From assembly GCA_027919835.1 (NCBI GenBank), contig JANVFP010000028.1, forward strand, positions 186,001 to 250,000: a DNA stretch of 64,000 nucleotides. Reading direction: 5' to 3'. A model generated the notes under the pieces. That model searched no databases, had not been told where the DNA came from, and was given only the letters and a program-made list of their open reading frames with translations. Below, piece by piece: positions 10,560-22,916 of the stretch. Position 1 is the first letter of the stretch, and each line of letters begins with the position of its first letter. The stretch is from Lentinula raphanica. Lineage: Eukaryota; Basidiomycota; Agaricomycetes; Agaricales; Omphalotaceae. The position numbers were made by a program, and so were the translations under genes.

Positions 10560-13500
10560 CAGCTGAAGCTGTAAAAACTCCGCGAAGTAGTCCGATAAGT
10601 CTCCACCACAGCTTCGCGAAGTAACAGGACTCGCTCTCGAAGCTCAACAAACCCTTCCGGGTAGGCCAGTAGGGCTCCGGGGGGTGCTCAGCTATTTAGT
10701 ATATTTAATAATATTTAATAATTCTTTTATTATTTAATAGGTATATTATAATAAATCTACTTTGCAAAGCTGTACTGCACTTCGCGAAGTGACTACGTTT
10801 ATGGCAATCATGAAATCAGGTAAATTAGGGTTAAATTATTACGTCATTGATTTCCTTTTTGGGTTATGATATTTTTGAATAGAAAAAAGCATAGAATGAT
10901 ATTATTGATCTTGAGGTGCTAAAATATGACAGAGGAAACCAAAAATAGCTACAATGGGGTATTGGCTACCTCAGGCACATCAAAATTGCCTAAAAAGGAA
11001 ATTGGTCCAAAAATAGAACTTGATCTCATCAGATAGCAAAAAATCTGAAAAAATCATAAAAAATACTCAAAAAATTCAGGGTTGCCTCGTTGGCCCTGAA
11101 AATGCAAAATAAAAAAAATACACGACAAGTGTAAAAAATGTTATCACTCCAAATCATACTAAATCTAGGTATATATGATGTACATGCTATTTTTATCACA
11201 CCTAGTACCCTCAGACACTTAGAATGGCTTATATCATTCAATTTATTAAACTTAACACACTTGACAATGAAAAAAACTCAGAACAGTAGTAATGTATCTT
11301 ATACTCAATACACTTAACACACTCAACAATGAAAAACCTCAAAACAGTGTTCATGTGTGTTATACTTAGAACACATAATACACTTAACAATGAAAAGTCT
11401 CGGAACAATACTAATGTATATCATACTCAACACACTTCACAATGAAAAAACTCGGAACAGTGCTCATGTGTATTATACTTAATACACTTCATCAATCAAT
11501 ATAACACACTTCACAATCAAAAACTTGGAGTAGTTCAATCACTCATTATACTTATCACACTGAACACACTTCATTAGTAAGTATAACAGACCTATAATGG
11601 GACATTGTTATACTATAACACACATATAACAACGAGTTTTGGGCGCTTATGGGCGCTTATTTGGTGTTCTTGAGTCGAAAATCATTAATAACACACTCAA
11701 TAATTTTCATGTGTCCTTTATATTGTGTCAGAATGTTGTTTATATCATACTTTCCTAGATACAATTTGGAGAACCAAAAAATTCAGCCTATAGAGCTGGA
11801 TATATGATGATCTTTTATGATTTTACACTGTTTTGTGTAAATCACAGTGCATACATCCATGTTATGAAGTCAAACTCCTTCTGGGCAATGAAAGGAGACA
11901 TCCTACAATCTATTCTATGCTAACTCTGTGTCATAAAGCTAAGAGACTTACAATGGGAGTCATTGAGTATGACATCTGTAGTTACATGCAAGTATACATG
12001 TCACCAATATACATGAAATATGTAGATGTATATTACAGAGTCCAATGGTCATGGTGAGTATCTGAATCATGTTCATACACTGCTAGTACACTGTAGGAGT
12101 GCTCTCCCCATGAGACAGCTTTGGTATCTATGCAATACATGAACATATGAATTGTCATTTACCTAAAACACTGTTAAATCATAAAAGATCATGATATAGC
12201 CATTCCTACAGGCTGTAATCTTGAGTTCTCCGAATTGTATCTAGGGGAGTATGATGTATACAACATCCTGACAGAACAGAAAGTCCTCACAAAAATAATT
12301 GAGTGAGGTATTAATGAATTTCGACTCAAAAACATCAAATAAGCGCCCATAAGCGCCCAAAACTCGTTGTAATATGTGTGTTATAGTATAACAATGTCCT
12401 ATTAAAGGTATGTTATTTTTACTGATGAAGTGTGTTCAGTGTGATACATGTTATGAGTGATTACACTACTCTGATTTTTACTGTTAAGTGTGTTATATTG
12501 ATTGATGAAGTGTATTAAGTATAACACACATGAGCACTGTTCCAAGTTTTTTCATTGTAAAGTGTGTTGAGTATGATATACATTAGTATTGTTCCGAGAC
12601 TTTTCATTGTTAAGTGTACTATGTGTTTTAAGTATAACACACATGAACACTTTTTTGAGGGTTTTCATTGTTGAGTGTGTTAAGTGTGTTGAGTATGATA
12701 TACATTAGTATTGTTCCGAGACTTTTCATTGTTAAGTGTATTATGAGTTTTAAGTATAACACACATGAACACTGTTTCAAGGGTTTTCATGGTTGAGTGT
12801 GTTAAATATGTTGAGTATGATATACATTAGTATTGTTCCGAGACTTTTCATTGTTAAGTGTATTATGTGTTTTAAGTATAACACATATGAACACTGTTTT
12901 GAGGTTTTTCATTGTTGAGTGTGTTAAGCATATTGAGTATAATATATATTACTACTGTTCTGAGTTTTTTAATTAACAAGTGTGTTAAGTTTATCAAGCA
13001 TTGAGTGTGCTGAATATATTGAATGATATAAGTCATTCTAAGTGTCTGAGGGTACTAGGTGTGCTAAAAATAGCATGTATATCATACATACCTAGATTTG
13101 GTATGATTTGGAGTGATAACATTTTTACACTTGTCGCGTATTTTTTTTTTATTTTGTATTTTCAGGGCCAACGAGGCAACCCTGAATTTTTTGAGTATTT
13201 TTTATGATTTTTTCAGATTTTTTGCTATCTGATGAGATCAAGTTCTATTTTTGGACCAATTTCCTTTTTAGGCAATTTTGATGTGCCTGAGGTAGCCAAT
13301 ACCCCATTGTAGCTATTTTTGGTTTCCTCTGTCATGTTTTAGCACCTCAAGATCAATAATATCATTCTATGCTTTTTTCTATTTAAAAATATCATAACCC
13401 AAAAAGGAAATCAATGACGTAATGATCTAACCCTAATTTACCTGATTTCATGATTGCCGTAAACGTAGTCACTTCGCAAAGTGCAGTACAGCTTCGCAAA

Positions 13501-13701
13501 GTAGATTTATTATAATATACCTATTAAATAATAAAGGAATTATTAAATATTATTAAATATACTAAATAGCTGAGCACCCCCCAGAGCCCTACTGGCCTAC
13601 CCGGAAGGGTTTGTTGAGCTTCGAGAGCGAGTCCTGTTACTTCGCGAAGCTGTGGTGGAGACTTATCGGACTACTTCGCGGAGTTTTTACAGCTTCAGCT
13701 G
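10560..13701. mobile_element. Giant palindromic element P2 (3,142 bp)
   Basis: The left half (10560 to about 12,000) returns in inverted form up to 13701. Both ends are of the CAGCTGAAGCTGTA type, unlike P3 and P5 whose two ends differ. TTCGCGAA palindromes cluster near each end, followed by an AT-rich stretch, a GGGCCAACGAGGC box and the central GGGCGCTTAT tandem (about 11,640 and 12,345, inverted). Between these lie arrays of short CACTTAACA-like units. The flanking sequences do not match each other. No credible gene. Confidence 0.9.
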
Positions 13702-13973
13702 ACTCAAAGTGCAATACCTGGAAAGAGAATATTCATCCGTATCTACTGACACGAATCAACTCACCGGTGGGTCCGTTCTATCGTTTGGTCAAGGGTAGGA
13801 ACACAAATGGCCAGAAGGGGCTGTGGGAAATATACGAGGAAGCGATGCACAGGCTCAAAACGCATATCTGGGATGGAGCAGATGCTATAAAGCCGTGCTG
13901 CGCTTCCGAGTTGAGGAGGTGGTTTGACCGGGTGGCGGATGACCTGCATAGTATCCCTTTCCCATCGAATTGA
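13702..13973 (+). pseudogene. C-terminal fragment of an unrecognised host protein
   Basis: Directly after P2 a frame of about 90 codons with normal composition ends in a stop at 13971-13973. Its residues (for example GPFYRLVKGRNTNGQKGLWE and LRRWFDRVADDLHSIPF) look like a real globular C-terminus. No start exists because P2 replaces the 5' part, and the corresponding N-terminal part is not seen left of P2. No domain recognised. Confidence 0.45.
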
Positions 13974-14528
13974 TTCAGAGAAGGTGTACCTGAGTGAATC
14001 ATCATCTTCGACTCATGTAACAGTATAGATAACAAGCTCTGCTCATCCCGAGACCGAGACAGTATGATCAGGGTGTAGGAATTCAAGTGTGCATAGACAA
14101 TGATCTCTCTTGCTCATACCAAGACCGAGACGGTATACTCGCAGGGTGTAAGAACAGATTCAGAAAGAGCTAACAAAATAATTTCGACCAGACTCGGATG
14201 CGAACAGGTGATGCTATTCGACTGAAGATATCTAGATGAGGATGGTACGAACTTCTGAGAAAACTAATGTGAACACGGAATGTAGAAAAGTATGAATGGC
14301 GAGAACAAAATGTGAAATATAGAAGAGGAAAGAGGATCAATGCAAAAAGTATTTTGTACGCAGGACCATCGAAGAACGTCATGGCAAGTACCAATGGACT
14401 CCTTCGTCGTCGATGCTGCGTCAAGCTGTGGCTGGGAATGTGAACTTGACCACGTCTTCTGGGCAGTGTTTACCCCCTAAATCGAGTTTCCAGTCAAAGT
14501 TGGTTAGTTAGGAGCGCTCGAATACAAA
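13974..14528. other. No gene recognised
   Basis: Contains an imperfect direct repeat: a segment with GAGACCGAGACAGTATGATCAG (about 14,048-14,073) recurs as CAAGACCGAGACGGTATACTC (about 14,120-14,141), each followed by GGGTGTA. No frame shows coding character. Confidence 0.4.
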
Positions 14529-15149
14529 GTGGTCGAGATTTTTTACAAGGTTATGTTCATCGTTGGTGAACGACGCCCAACCAAGACGCTCTCTGATGTT
14601 TTGACACGATCATCGGGGAGGGTTTCCTTCGACAACGACTCCTTCTCCTTCTTCAACGCTGACTCTCTGGCTTCCGTGGAGTTCGTCGACTGTCTAAGGA
14701 TTTCTAGGAGACGTTTGCAAAGCCCGATTTCGACGTCTAGCGCAAGACTTCGAGCCTGTCAAGCGAGCTCCGCTTCTTTGAGTTCGATGGCTTTCTCTCT
14801 TCGATTGATCTCGCTAATTCTAGTCCATGGATTCCAGCTGAAGATCCATGCAAAAACTCGTGCTGTAACAGTATAGCACTGAGTTCACGACACAAGACGC
14901 TCCAGTCAGCTTTCCGAAGATGCCGAATAACCTGATTCCACTCACCGCTTCCAAGACGAGAAAAACCATCAGCGCAAAACCAAATACACAGCAGCTGACA
15001 CCGAACACAACAAGTGTCCTGACCATCAGTTCTCCGAGAGTCCATTCTGAGAACGCACTGAATGACATTGTGTCGAAGTCATTGGGATCAAAGAACCAAT
15101 CAATGAATTGAGCAACGTCGGCCTGGTAATCCCTGTCAGAATTGAACAT
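14529..15149 (-). pseudogene. Membrane protein with C-terminal coiled coil, with internal stop
   Basis: The start is ATG at 15149, preceded by CCGCC. The N-terminal part carries a long hydrophobic segment (TLVVFGVSCCVFGFALMVFL), a likely membrane span. A GTGAGT donor follows near 14,950. Beyond it a frame reads VFAWIFSWNPW, then a charged helical stretch (EINRREKAIELKEAELA), one TGA, and continues as ALDVEIGLCKRLLEILRQS and a Lys/Glu-rich tail to about 14,529. The TGA is consistent with a mutated CGA codon. The splice phase between the two halves does not fit perfectly, so the exon structure is uncertain. Function unknown. Confidence 0.5.
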
Positions 15150-16040
15150 GGCGGAAGAAATGGAGATGGTGAATGGCTATCGATTTTTGTTTCTGACTAG
15201 ATATCTTGATGTAGAGCGCCTGAACTCCAGCTCGTGTCGGATTGATTTTGACACACCTACGTGAATAAGACTCGTGGAAGCAGGGTCAGTACTTTTCGAA
15301 TGTGGTTACTGTCCATCTTGAAATCCTGCCTAAGCCAGGTTTGACCAGAATCTAGATATAGATTTGGTAAACTTACACAAAAGTCCAAACATTCATCCCG
15401 TTCCATCGCAAGTCACATTTGACATTCATAACCTGCTCTTGAACATGAGGCTGGGGCGTCCGAGCCTGGTCTATAGCTCCAAGTTGTGTTTCATCAGAAA
15501 CGTCCTGTATCCATCGATCAGGCATTCTCTGTTATGGAAGAGTCGAGTGATCTAAACTTGCGTCCTGCCATGTTTTTGACCCGAAAGTCATAAATTTTTC
15601 CGATAAGCCTAGACACCCGGAGTGCGCAAACGTGCAATATTCAATGTTGAGTGTTGCGCACTAACGAGAATGGTCAACTCGCACCGCTAACTATAGTGAG
15701 CATCTGGATTAGAAAAGTGTGAACGTAGGTGAAAGTACAACCACAAGCGAGAGTTTGGAGCAGGAACATGCCTCACGACACGTTTACCAGGGCTAAGAAA
15801 TTCGGGGCTGGAGCCATAACAGGCCATAACGACCCTGCAACGCCACACCATCCATTTTCTGTATGGCTTTGAACGACTTGAGAATGTTCTTATCGCTGGA
15901 TCTGTCATGGATTTTCGAGGAATCAGACTGATTTCCTCCCTAGCCCATTGATAGCCCATTGGACGCAGGACGATTCTGAATAAAGAACACAGTGCCATGT
16001 ATTTAGGACGAGCGAAAAACCAGGATACCTCACGGATAAC
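15150..16040. other. No gene recognised
   Basis: Several short frames exist on both strands, but none has a recognisable motif or supported splice structure. The 3' half of MMM1 would be expected to reach into this stretch but is not recognisable. Confidence 0.4.
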
Positions 16041-16981
16041 CGGTCATCTCAGGACACACAGACGAATTGGTGAGATTCTACCTTGTTCGAGCTGTGGGAG
16101 AACAGCTTCAGTATTAGCAAATATGCAAACAGAGTTGTGTGAAGGGGGCGTGATGGTTATCTGTAAAGTGTTATTGATACTGGTTTGAGCGACGCGGACA
16201 CACTCTCGGAAGACTTGAATAGTGAGAGTGAGATGGTGAGTGCGACTGGAAGGCGAGCAAAGAGCGGCATGGGATAGTTGAATAAATACGAAGTGGAGAG
16301 GGAGACGGAAAGTGAATCGACATAGTTGACGTCGAATTCGATTTCCTAACACAGAGTTGGCGATAGCATATCGGGATCAAGACACGAACTCACCGGAGGC
16401 TCGGAGGATTGAGCGGGTAAGACGCGTCGTCCGTTGGATAAATGCGGTGCAGAGGAACCGAAATCGACAGAATGAACAACGATAGGGTCCTTGGGTGTGT
16501 TATCAGCGACAAGTTCTGAAAACATGGAGATAGCTCACAAGAAAACTCGCAGGTCATATCTTGTTAGCATAATCCTCCACTCGCTTCCGAGCGACTTCAT
16601 CACCCTCTGCACCAGACAAGTCATTCCGTAGCTTGGACCTATACATCCCAGCAATCTTGCAAACATAATTCACACACGTCGAAGGATAGTAAAGATTCAA
16701 TGAAATCTCCTCACCTGATGCAAAAGCATGTTCAGCCACTCTGCTGATTCATCGACCTTGTTCGTCCCGCCTTCATTGGAAGCTTGGTAGACCTTCTGCG
16801 AACGCATGATAGAATCATTGTTCATCCTCGACTGATATGTCGTCGTTTCGAAAGGGTACTTTGTGGAATCCATGAAGAGGTATTTGAGGACGAAGACGAG
16901 GAGAGCGAGGATGAAGAGTTGGCCAAGGATGAGGCCTTGGGTGAATGTGGGCTGGAGAGAGAACACGTAGTTGGCTCCCAT
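16040..16981 (-). pseudogene. MMM1: MMM1 (ERMES subunit, maintenance of mitochondrial morphology 1), 5' part, decayed
   Basis: MMM1 is an ER membrane protein whose SMP domain carries lipids in the ER-mitochondria encounter structure. The start is ATG at 16981. Exon 1 (to 16715) encodes FSLQPTFTQGLILGQL, a membrane segment and ESAEWLNMLLHQ, hallmarks of fungal MMM1. Exon 2 gives IAGMYRSKLRNDL, then a TGA where the family has NKMRPASFL; the sequence ATATGA fits a mutated ATGCGA. The next exons give DPIVVHSVDFGSSAPHLSNG and FDVNYVDSLSVSLSTSYLF, the SMP core. After about 16,150 no MMM1 match is clear, so the C-terminal part is lost or heavily decayed. It is divergent from the TTL-like gene, about 100 bp away. 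Confidence 0.8.
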
Positions 16982-17079
16982 GTTCAGAGGAGAAGGAGGT
17001 TTTTTTACTTGGCGTAGCTGGCGTATGATTTTATATTATGCCGGACCAATTGAGAAAGTGAGCGCTTAATTTGAATTCA
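16982..17079. promoter_or_regulatory. Short divergent intergenic region between MMM1 and TTL
   Basis: The 98 bp separate two start codons on opposite strands, so they should have held a shared promoter when both genes were active. An AT-rich TTTTATATTATG stretch lies near 17,027-17,041. No other motif is claimed. Confidence 0.4.
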
Positions 17080-20000
17080 ATGTTGGGAGTGATTTGTATT
17101 TGGCCCTCTGCGCCTTTCACTCATTCTCTAGTCAGCTGAGGCTGTAAGATCTACGCGAAGTAGCCCGATAAGTCTCGAGCACAGCTTCGCGAAGTACACC
17201 GATACTCTCTCGAAGGGTCAAATTTTGGCTCTGGGGGCTATTATTTTTTAATAATATATATATATTAATTGTATTTTCCATTAAAAAAAATAGAAAAAAA
17301 ATATACAGCTTTGCGAAGCGGTGTGGCAAATGTCACAATTGATGGCATCAGCCAAAATGATGAGATCTGCATCATTGATTTGCCTTTTTGGGAAAAAAAA
17401 CATTTATATTGAAACCAGGGGTCATGAGAGTGCATATGAGTGTTTAAAAATAGGAAATATCATATAGGAAGTATATAGGGTATCCCAGGCACATCAAAGT
17501 TTCCCAAAAAGGAAATTGGTCTAAAAATAGAACTTGATCTCATCAGGTAGCAAAAAATCTGAAAAAATCATAAAAAATACTCAAAAAATTCAGGGTCGCC
17601 TCGTTGGCCCTGAAAACGCAAAATAAAAAAAAATACGCGACAAGTGTAAAAATTTTTATCACTCCAAATCATACCAGATCCTCTATACATTGAGTATATA
17701 TGATGTACATGCTATTTTTAGCACCCCTAGTATACTCAGACACTCAGAATGGCTTATATCATTCAATATATTCAGCACACTCAATGTTTGTTATACCTAA
17801 CACACTTAACAATGAAAAAACTCGGAATAGTAGTAATGTATATCATACTCAACACACTCAACAATGAAAAACTTCGAGACAGTGTTCATGTGTATTATAC
17901 TTAACACACTTAATACACTTAACAATGAAAAAACTCGGAATAGTAGTAATGTGTATCATACTCAACACACTCAACAATGAAAAAGCTCGAAACAGTGTTC
18001 ATGTGTGTTATACTTAACATACTCAACACACTTAACAATAAAAAAACTCGGAACAGTGCTCATGTGTGTTACACTTAACACACTTCATCAATCAATATAA
18101 CATACTTAACAATCAAAAACTCAGAGTAGTGTTATCACACATTATACTTAACACATGTACACTTCATCAGTAAGTATAACATACCTTCAATAGGACATTG
18201 TTATACTATAACACAGTTATAACAACGAGTTTTGGGCGCTTATGGGCGCTTATTTGGTGTTTTTGAGTCGAAATTCATTAATAGCACACTCAATAATTTT
18301 TGTGTGGGCTCTATATTGTGTCAGGATGTTGTCTATATCATATTCCTCTAGATATAATTCGGAGAACTCGAAAATATAACCTGTGTGGCTAGCTATACTA
18401 TGATCTTTTGTGATATAACAGTGTTTTATGTAAATGCCAATGCATGTGTCCATGTAATGCAAGTATACTGATGCTGGTCCATCAGGAAAGCACTCCTACA
18501 GTCTACTGGCAGTGTCTGTACATGATTCAGATAGCTATCATAATGGCTGGACACTGTGATACACATGTACATGTTTCATGTACACTATAGATGCCTACAC
18601 TTACATGTAACAATAGATGTCATATTCAATGACCCCCATTACAGATCTCTTGGCTGTATCACATAGAGTTAGCATAAAATAGGTTGTAGAATGACTCTTG
18701 TCATGACCCAGCAGCAGTTTGACTTCATAACATGGGTGTATGCACTGTCATTTACATAAAACACTGTTATATTACAAAAGATTATAGTATAGCTAGCCAC
18801 ACAGGTTATATTTTCGAGTTCTCCGAATTATATCTAGAGGAATATGATATAGACAACAACCTGACACAATATAGAGCCCACACAAAAATTATTGAGTGTG
18901 CTATTAATGAATTTCGACTCAAAAACACCAAATAAGCGCCCATAAGCGCCCAAAACTCGTTGTTATAACTGTGTTATAGTATAACAATGTCCTATTGAAG
19001 GTATGTTATACTTACTGATGAAGTGTACATGTGTTAAGTATAATGTGTGATAACACTACTCTGAGTTTTTGATTGTTAAGTATGTTATATTGATTGATGA
19101 AGTGTGTTAAGTGTAACACACATGAGCAGTGTTCTGAGTTTTTTATTGTTAAGTGTGTTGAGTATGTTAAGTATAACACACATGAACACTGTTTCGAGGT
19201 TTTTCATTGTTGAGTGTGTTGAGTATGATACACATTATTACTATTCTGAGTTTTTTCATTGTTAAGTGTGTTAAGTGTGTTAAGTATAATACACATGAAC
19301 ACTGTTTCGAAGTTTTTCATTGTTGAGTGTGTTGAGTATGATACACATTATTACTATTCTGAGTTTTTTCATTGTTAAGTGTGTTATGTGTGTTAAGTAT
19401 AATACACATGAACACTGTTTTGAGGTTTTCATTGTTGAGTGTGTTGAGTATGATATACATTACTACTATTCCGAGTTTTTTCATTGTTAAGTGTGTTAGG
19501 TATAACAAACATTGAGTGTGCTGAATATATTGAATGATATAAGCCATTCTGAGTGTCTGAGTATACTAGGGGTGCTAAAAATAGCATGTACATCATATAT
19601 ACTCAATGTATAGAGGATCTGGTATGATTTGGAGTGATAAAAATTTTTACACTTGTCGCGTATTTTTTTTTATTTTGCGTTTTCAGGGCCAACGAGGCGA
19701 CCCTGAATTTTTTGAGTATTTTTTATGATTTTTTCAGATTTTTTGCTACCTGATGAGATCAAGTTCTATTTTTAGACCAATTTCCTTTTTGGGAAACTTT
19801 GATGTGCCTGGGATACCCTATATACTTCTTATATGATATTTCCTATTTTTAAACACTCATATGCACTCTCATGACCCCTGGTTTCAATATAAATTTTTTT
19901 TTTTCCAAAAAGGCAAATCAATGATGCAGATCTCATCATTTTGGCTGATGCCATCAATTGTGACATTTGCCACACCGCTTCGCAAAGCTGTATATTTTTT

Positions 20001-21262
20001 TTCTATTTTTTTAATGGAAAATACAATTAATATATATATATTATTAAAAAAATAATAGCCCCCAGAGCCAAAATTTGACCCTTCGAGAGAGTATCGGTGT
20101 ACTTCGCGAAGCTGTGCTCGAGACTTATCGGAGCACTTCGCGTAGATTCTACAGCTACGGGTGCTCTAGTCCACAAAGCACTAGAGTCTTTGGAAACTCC
20201 AGTCAACATCCTCGCCTCAGCCTCTGACGCGTCCCCGAACTCTCCTGCCCTTCTTCTTCAATGGTCTTCCTACGATGAAATCCAACACGAACTCTCCATA
20301 AACCAATCCATCCTTCAGTCATCGTACATCATCCGAAAGTGCTTGATCAGAAAACACTTTCTGTCGCGATCTATCTTTTCCTACCTCACCAAACATCCAA
20401 ATTCCGTTCTTAAACTGGCTTGGCCTCAGACGTACGAGATGGAAATCTCTTTCGCTGATGAGCTCGATGAATTGTTCGCGGACGAGCTCTGGGAGCTTGG
20501 TGAGGAGCTTGGGACGTCCGAGAGGTGGTGGATCTTGAAACCGTTGAGTGTTCAGGCATTCTTTCGTATCCTCAATCATACTTACTTGCAGTCCTGGTAA
20601 AGAGGAATGGCCGACCGCGGAAATGGTATCAGGCTTTTCAATGATCGTCAAACATTGGAACACATCTTTGACGAGTTTGAGGAAAAAGAGGAAGAAACGG
20701 AAAGACGAACAAGAATCAAACATGGCTGTGATCACTTCTCAGTTGCGTCATTTTGTGATACAGGTGAGTAACCGTCTTCAAACCCTGGTGTTCACTCACA
20801 ATGGTCTTTTCGCAGGAGTATATCTTACATCCTCTACTATTCGACCCAAGAGAAGTGCCTGTTGGACTGGAGTCGTCAAAGCCAAATGTGCTCGAAGGAT
20901 ACAAAGTTGGTTTTATCCAAACTCCAACAACACCCATTCGCTAACCCCATCCATTGGGCCAGTTCCACCTCAGAGCTTACTGTGTCGCATCCGGTGCCCT
21001 CACACTGTACCTCTACAACCGCGTCTTGGCTCTGTTCTCTTCCCTGCCATACACCGTTCCCAACGCATCTGACAGCTCAACCTCAACCCAAGCCGACCTC
21101 GCACCCCATCTCACGAATACCTCTCTCCAAACCCATCGTGGAGAGCAAGGTGTTAGGCTTTTGAATGAGCTCATCGGATGTCATATTCTATCCGATGGGT
21201 TCGAGGATCATCCTATCTTGACTTTGGACGATGTGGATGACTTCTTGTCGCTTCTCTCTGGT
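17080..21262 (+). pseudogene. Tubulin-tyrosine ligase-family protein, split by P3 and 3'-truncated
   Basis: TTL-family enzymes are ATP-grasp ligases that add amino acids to tubulin. The start is ATG at 17080; the first exon begins MLGVICIWPSAPFTHSLV and is cut at 17132 by P3. Removing P3 and one CTCTAGT copy joins it in frame to HKALESLETPVNILAS at 20171. It continues with LLLQWSSYDEIQHELS, LIRKHFLSRSIFSYLTKHP, ISFADELDELFADELWELGE, WWILKP / GMADRGNGIRLF across a GT-AG intron, LRHFVIQEY and KFHLRAYCVASGALTLYLY. These are family motifs in the expected order. After DDVDDFLSLLSG (about 21,262) the C-terminal part with the last catalytic motifs is missing, and SMC2 sequence follows. Confidence 0.8.
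17133..20163. mobile_element. Giant palindromic element P3 (3,031 bp)
   Basis: Near-perfect inverted repeat centred around 18,650. The left end is CAGCTGAGGCTGTAAGATC; the right end, reverse complemented, is CACCCGTAGCTGTAGAATC. It is flanked by CTCTAGT at 17126-17132 and 20164-20170; the match is 8 bp if the element's first C is counted. Subterminal TTCGCGAA palindromes, an AT-rich block, the GGGCCAACGAGGC box and inverted GGGCGCTTAT tandem cores (about 18,235 and 18,940) match the other copies. It lies within the first exon of the TTL-like gene. Its short reading frames are not conserved among copies. Confidence 0.92.
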
Positions 21263-21339
21263 AACCCTAATCGTCCACTCATAGTCGCTACTGGGAATGT
21301 GTCGTTCCGTTCTTCCGATGGAGTTATATTTCGTCTCGA

Positions 21340-22850
21340 GCATTCATCCAAGAACACCACGCACGCCGCTAACGGTGGTGGGTACATGGGTCAAATTGCT
21401 GACGCTCGGGCTTGTATTGCTCAGGGCGCAGCAGCAGAAAAACAAGCTCGTATGAACCTGGATATGAGTACCCGAGAGTTGGCCGATTTTGAGGCGCAGT
21501 TCAAGAAGGTAGAGAAGGACGCTAGGAATGGGAAGAAGCGCTTGGAAACCACTCAAAAGGCCTTGGCTGACGCTCAGAAACGATTGGCTGCGTGTGGGTG
21601 GACTGAGGAGAAGGAGCAAGAGGGAGAAGCTCGTGGCGGTCAACTCAGGTGACAGGTCGCAAGTTCGACAGCTGAATGAGGTATTCCCATTTGATTGTTC
21701 AATTGTCTGCTCTCCGCTCATCAGCATGATAGCAACGCGAACGAGCTCGACGGAACATCGGTGGTCTTGACTTCGAGTACAACCCACCTTTCGGGTTTGA
21801 CAGAACCAAGGTCAAGGGCCATGTTGATCGACTGGTGTCCATACGACCAGGCGAATCCGAAAAAGCGACAGCTCTCGAAACCGCCGCTGGAGCCCAACTC
21901 TACTATGTCATCATCCAAGATGAGAACGTGGGCAAGATCCTGCTTTCTGAAGGTGTCCTCAAGAAACGAGTGACGTGTGTGCCGCTTTTCAAAATCAGAG
22001 GATTCAGAATCAAAGATGAGGTACGTTCACGCTGCCTCAACGAATCAATATCTCTTTGCTAATATCGATGTACAGAAAATCGCAGCCGCCGCTCAAATCT
22101 CGCAAGGGAAAGCCCGGCCTGCTCTCGACTCGCTCAAATACGATCCTAGGCTTGACAACACCATCGCTCATGTTTTCGGCGGGACTTTCATCTGCGAAGA
22201 CGTCGAAACTGCTCAGAAAGTCACTTTCGACAACAGAACTAATCAACGCTGCGTTACTCTTGAGGAAGACATGTGAACCCTCTGGAACTCTGACCGGTGG
22301 TTCCGCACCATCTTCTAGTGGTATCCTCAACAAAGTTCAAGTACTGCTAGATGTCGAAGAAAAGCTGGCCACAGTAGAGGCACAACTGAATGAACATGAG
22401 CGGACGTGGAATGGAGATTCGACCAAGAGGAGGAGAGAGGCGTTTAGGAATATTTCAAAGGAGATTCAGATTAGAGAGCATGAGCTGAAGTTGGCTCAGG
22501 AGCAGAATGGAGAGAGTATGTGTTGTTCTTGAGGTCGTGCTGAATTTCGCTTATGTGGTTCTTCACATAGCTTCGGGCCCAAGTCGATACCCTCAAGGGA
22601 ATGATCGCGACGCTGACTGCTGCCGTCGAAACCACCAAGAAAAAGCAAAAGGACAGCTAGGCCGAAGTTGAGAAGCTCCAGGAAGACATGGAAGAGTTCA
22701 AGAATGACAAAGATGGCAAAATTGAGGAGCTCAAGGTGAGTATCGTCTTCTAGTGATGCATTAGAGAATGAGAGAATAACCTCGCTCGATAGAGGAGCAT
22801 TTCGAAACAAAAGTCTGCCGGTCAGAAACAGGCTGTAGTAAGGGATGATG
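21340..22850 (+). pseudogene. SMC2: SMC2 (condensin) internal fragment: hinge and flanking coil
   Basis: SMC2 is the ATPase subunit of condensin. The fragment starts in the coiled coil (GGGYMGQIADARACIAQG, LETTQKALADAQKRLAACGW) and passes through the hinge (GLDFEYNPPFGFDRTKVKG, ENVGKILLSEGVLKKRVTC, GKARPALDSL, AHVFGGTFICEDVETAQKVT, EPSGTLTGGSAPSSSGIL). It then enters the second coil (LQEDMEEFKND, KSAGQKQAVV). N- and C-terminal ATPase halves are absent. Breaks: a one-base loss near 21,730, a two-base loss near 22,273 in the LEGD-MYEPSG region, and a TAG at about 22,658 where a CAG is likely (KDS*AEVEK). Introns are retained, so this is not a processed copy. It is joined directly to TTL coding sequence. 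Confidence 0.82.
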
Positions 22851-22916
22851 ATGCAACGTGCCCGGGCTGTCCCCCTTCTTCACTGCTGTGTCCCCATCCT
22901 GACACACGAACCACAT

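Noticed and set aside
15687..16188. Possible genes on both strands left of MMM1
   Set aside because: No motif, no consistent splice sites and no continuity with MMM1; left as unassigned.
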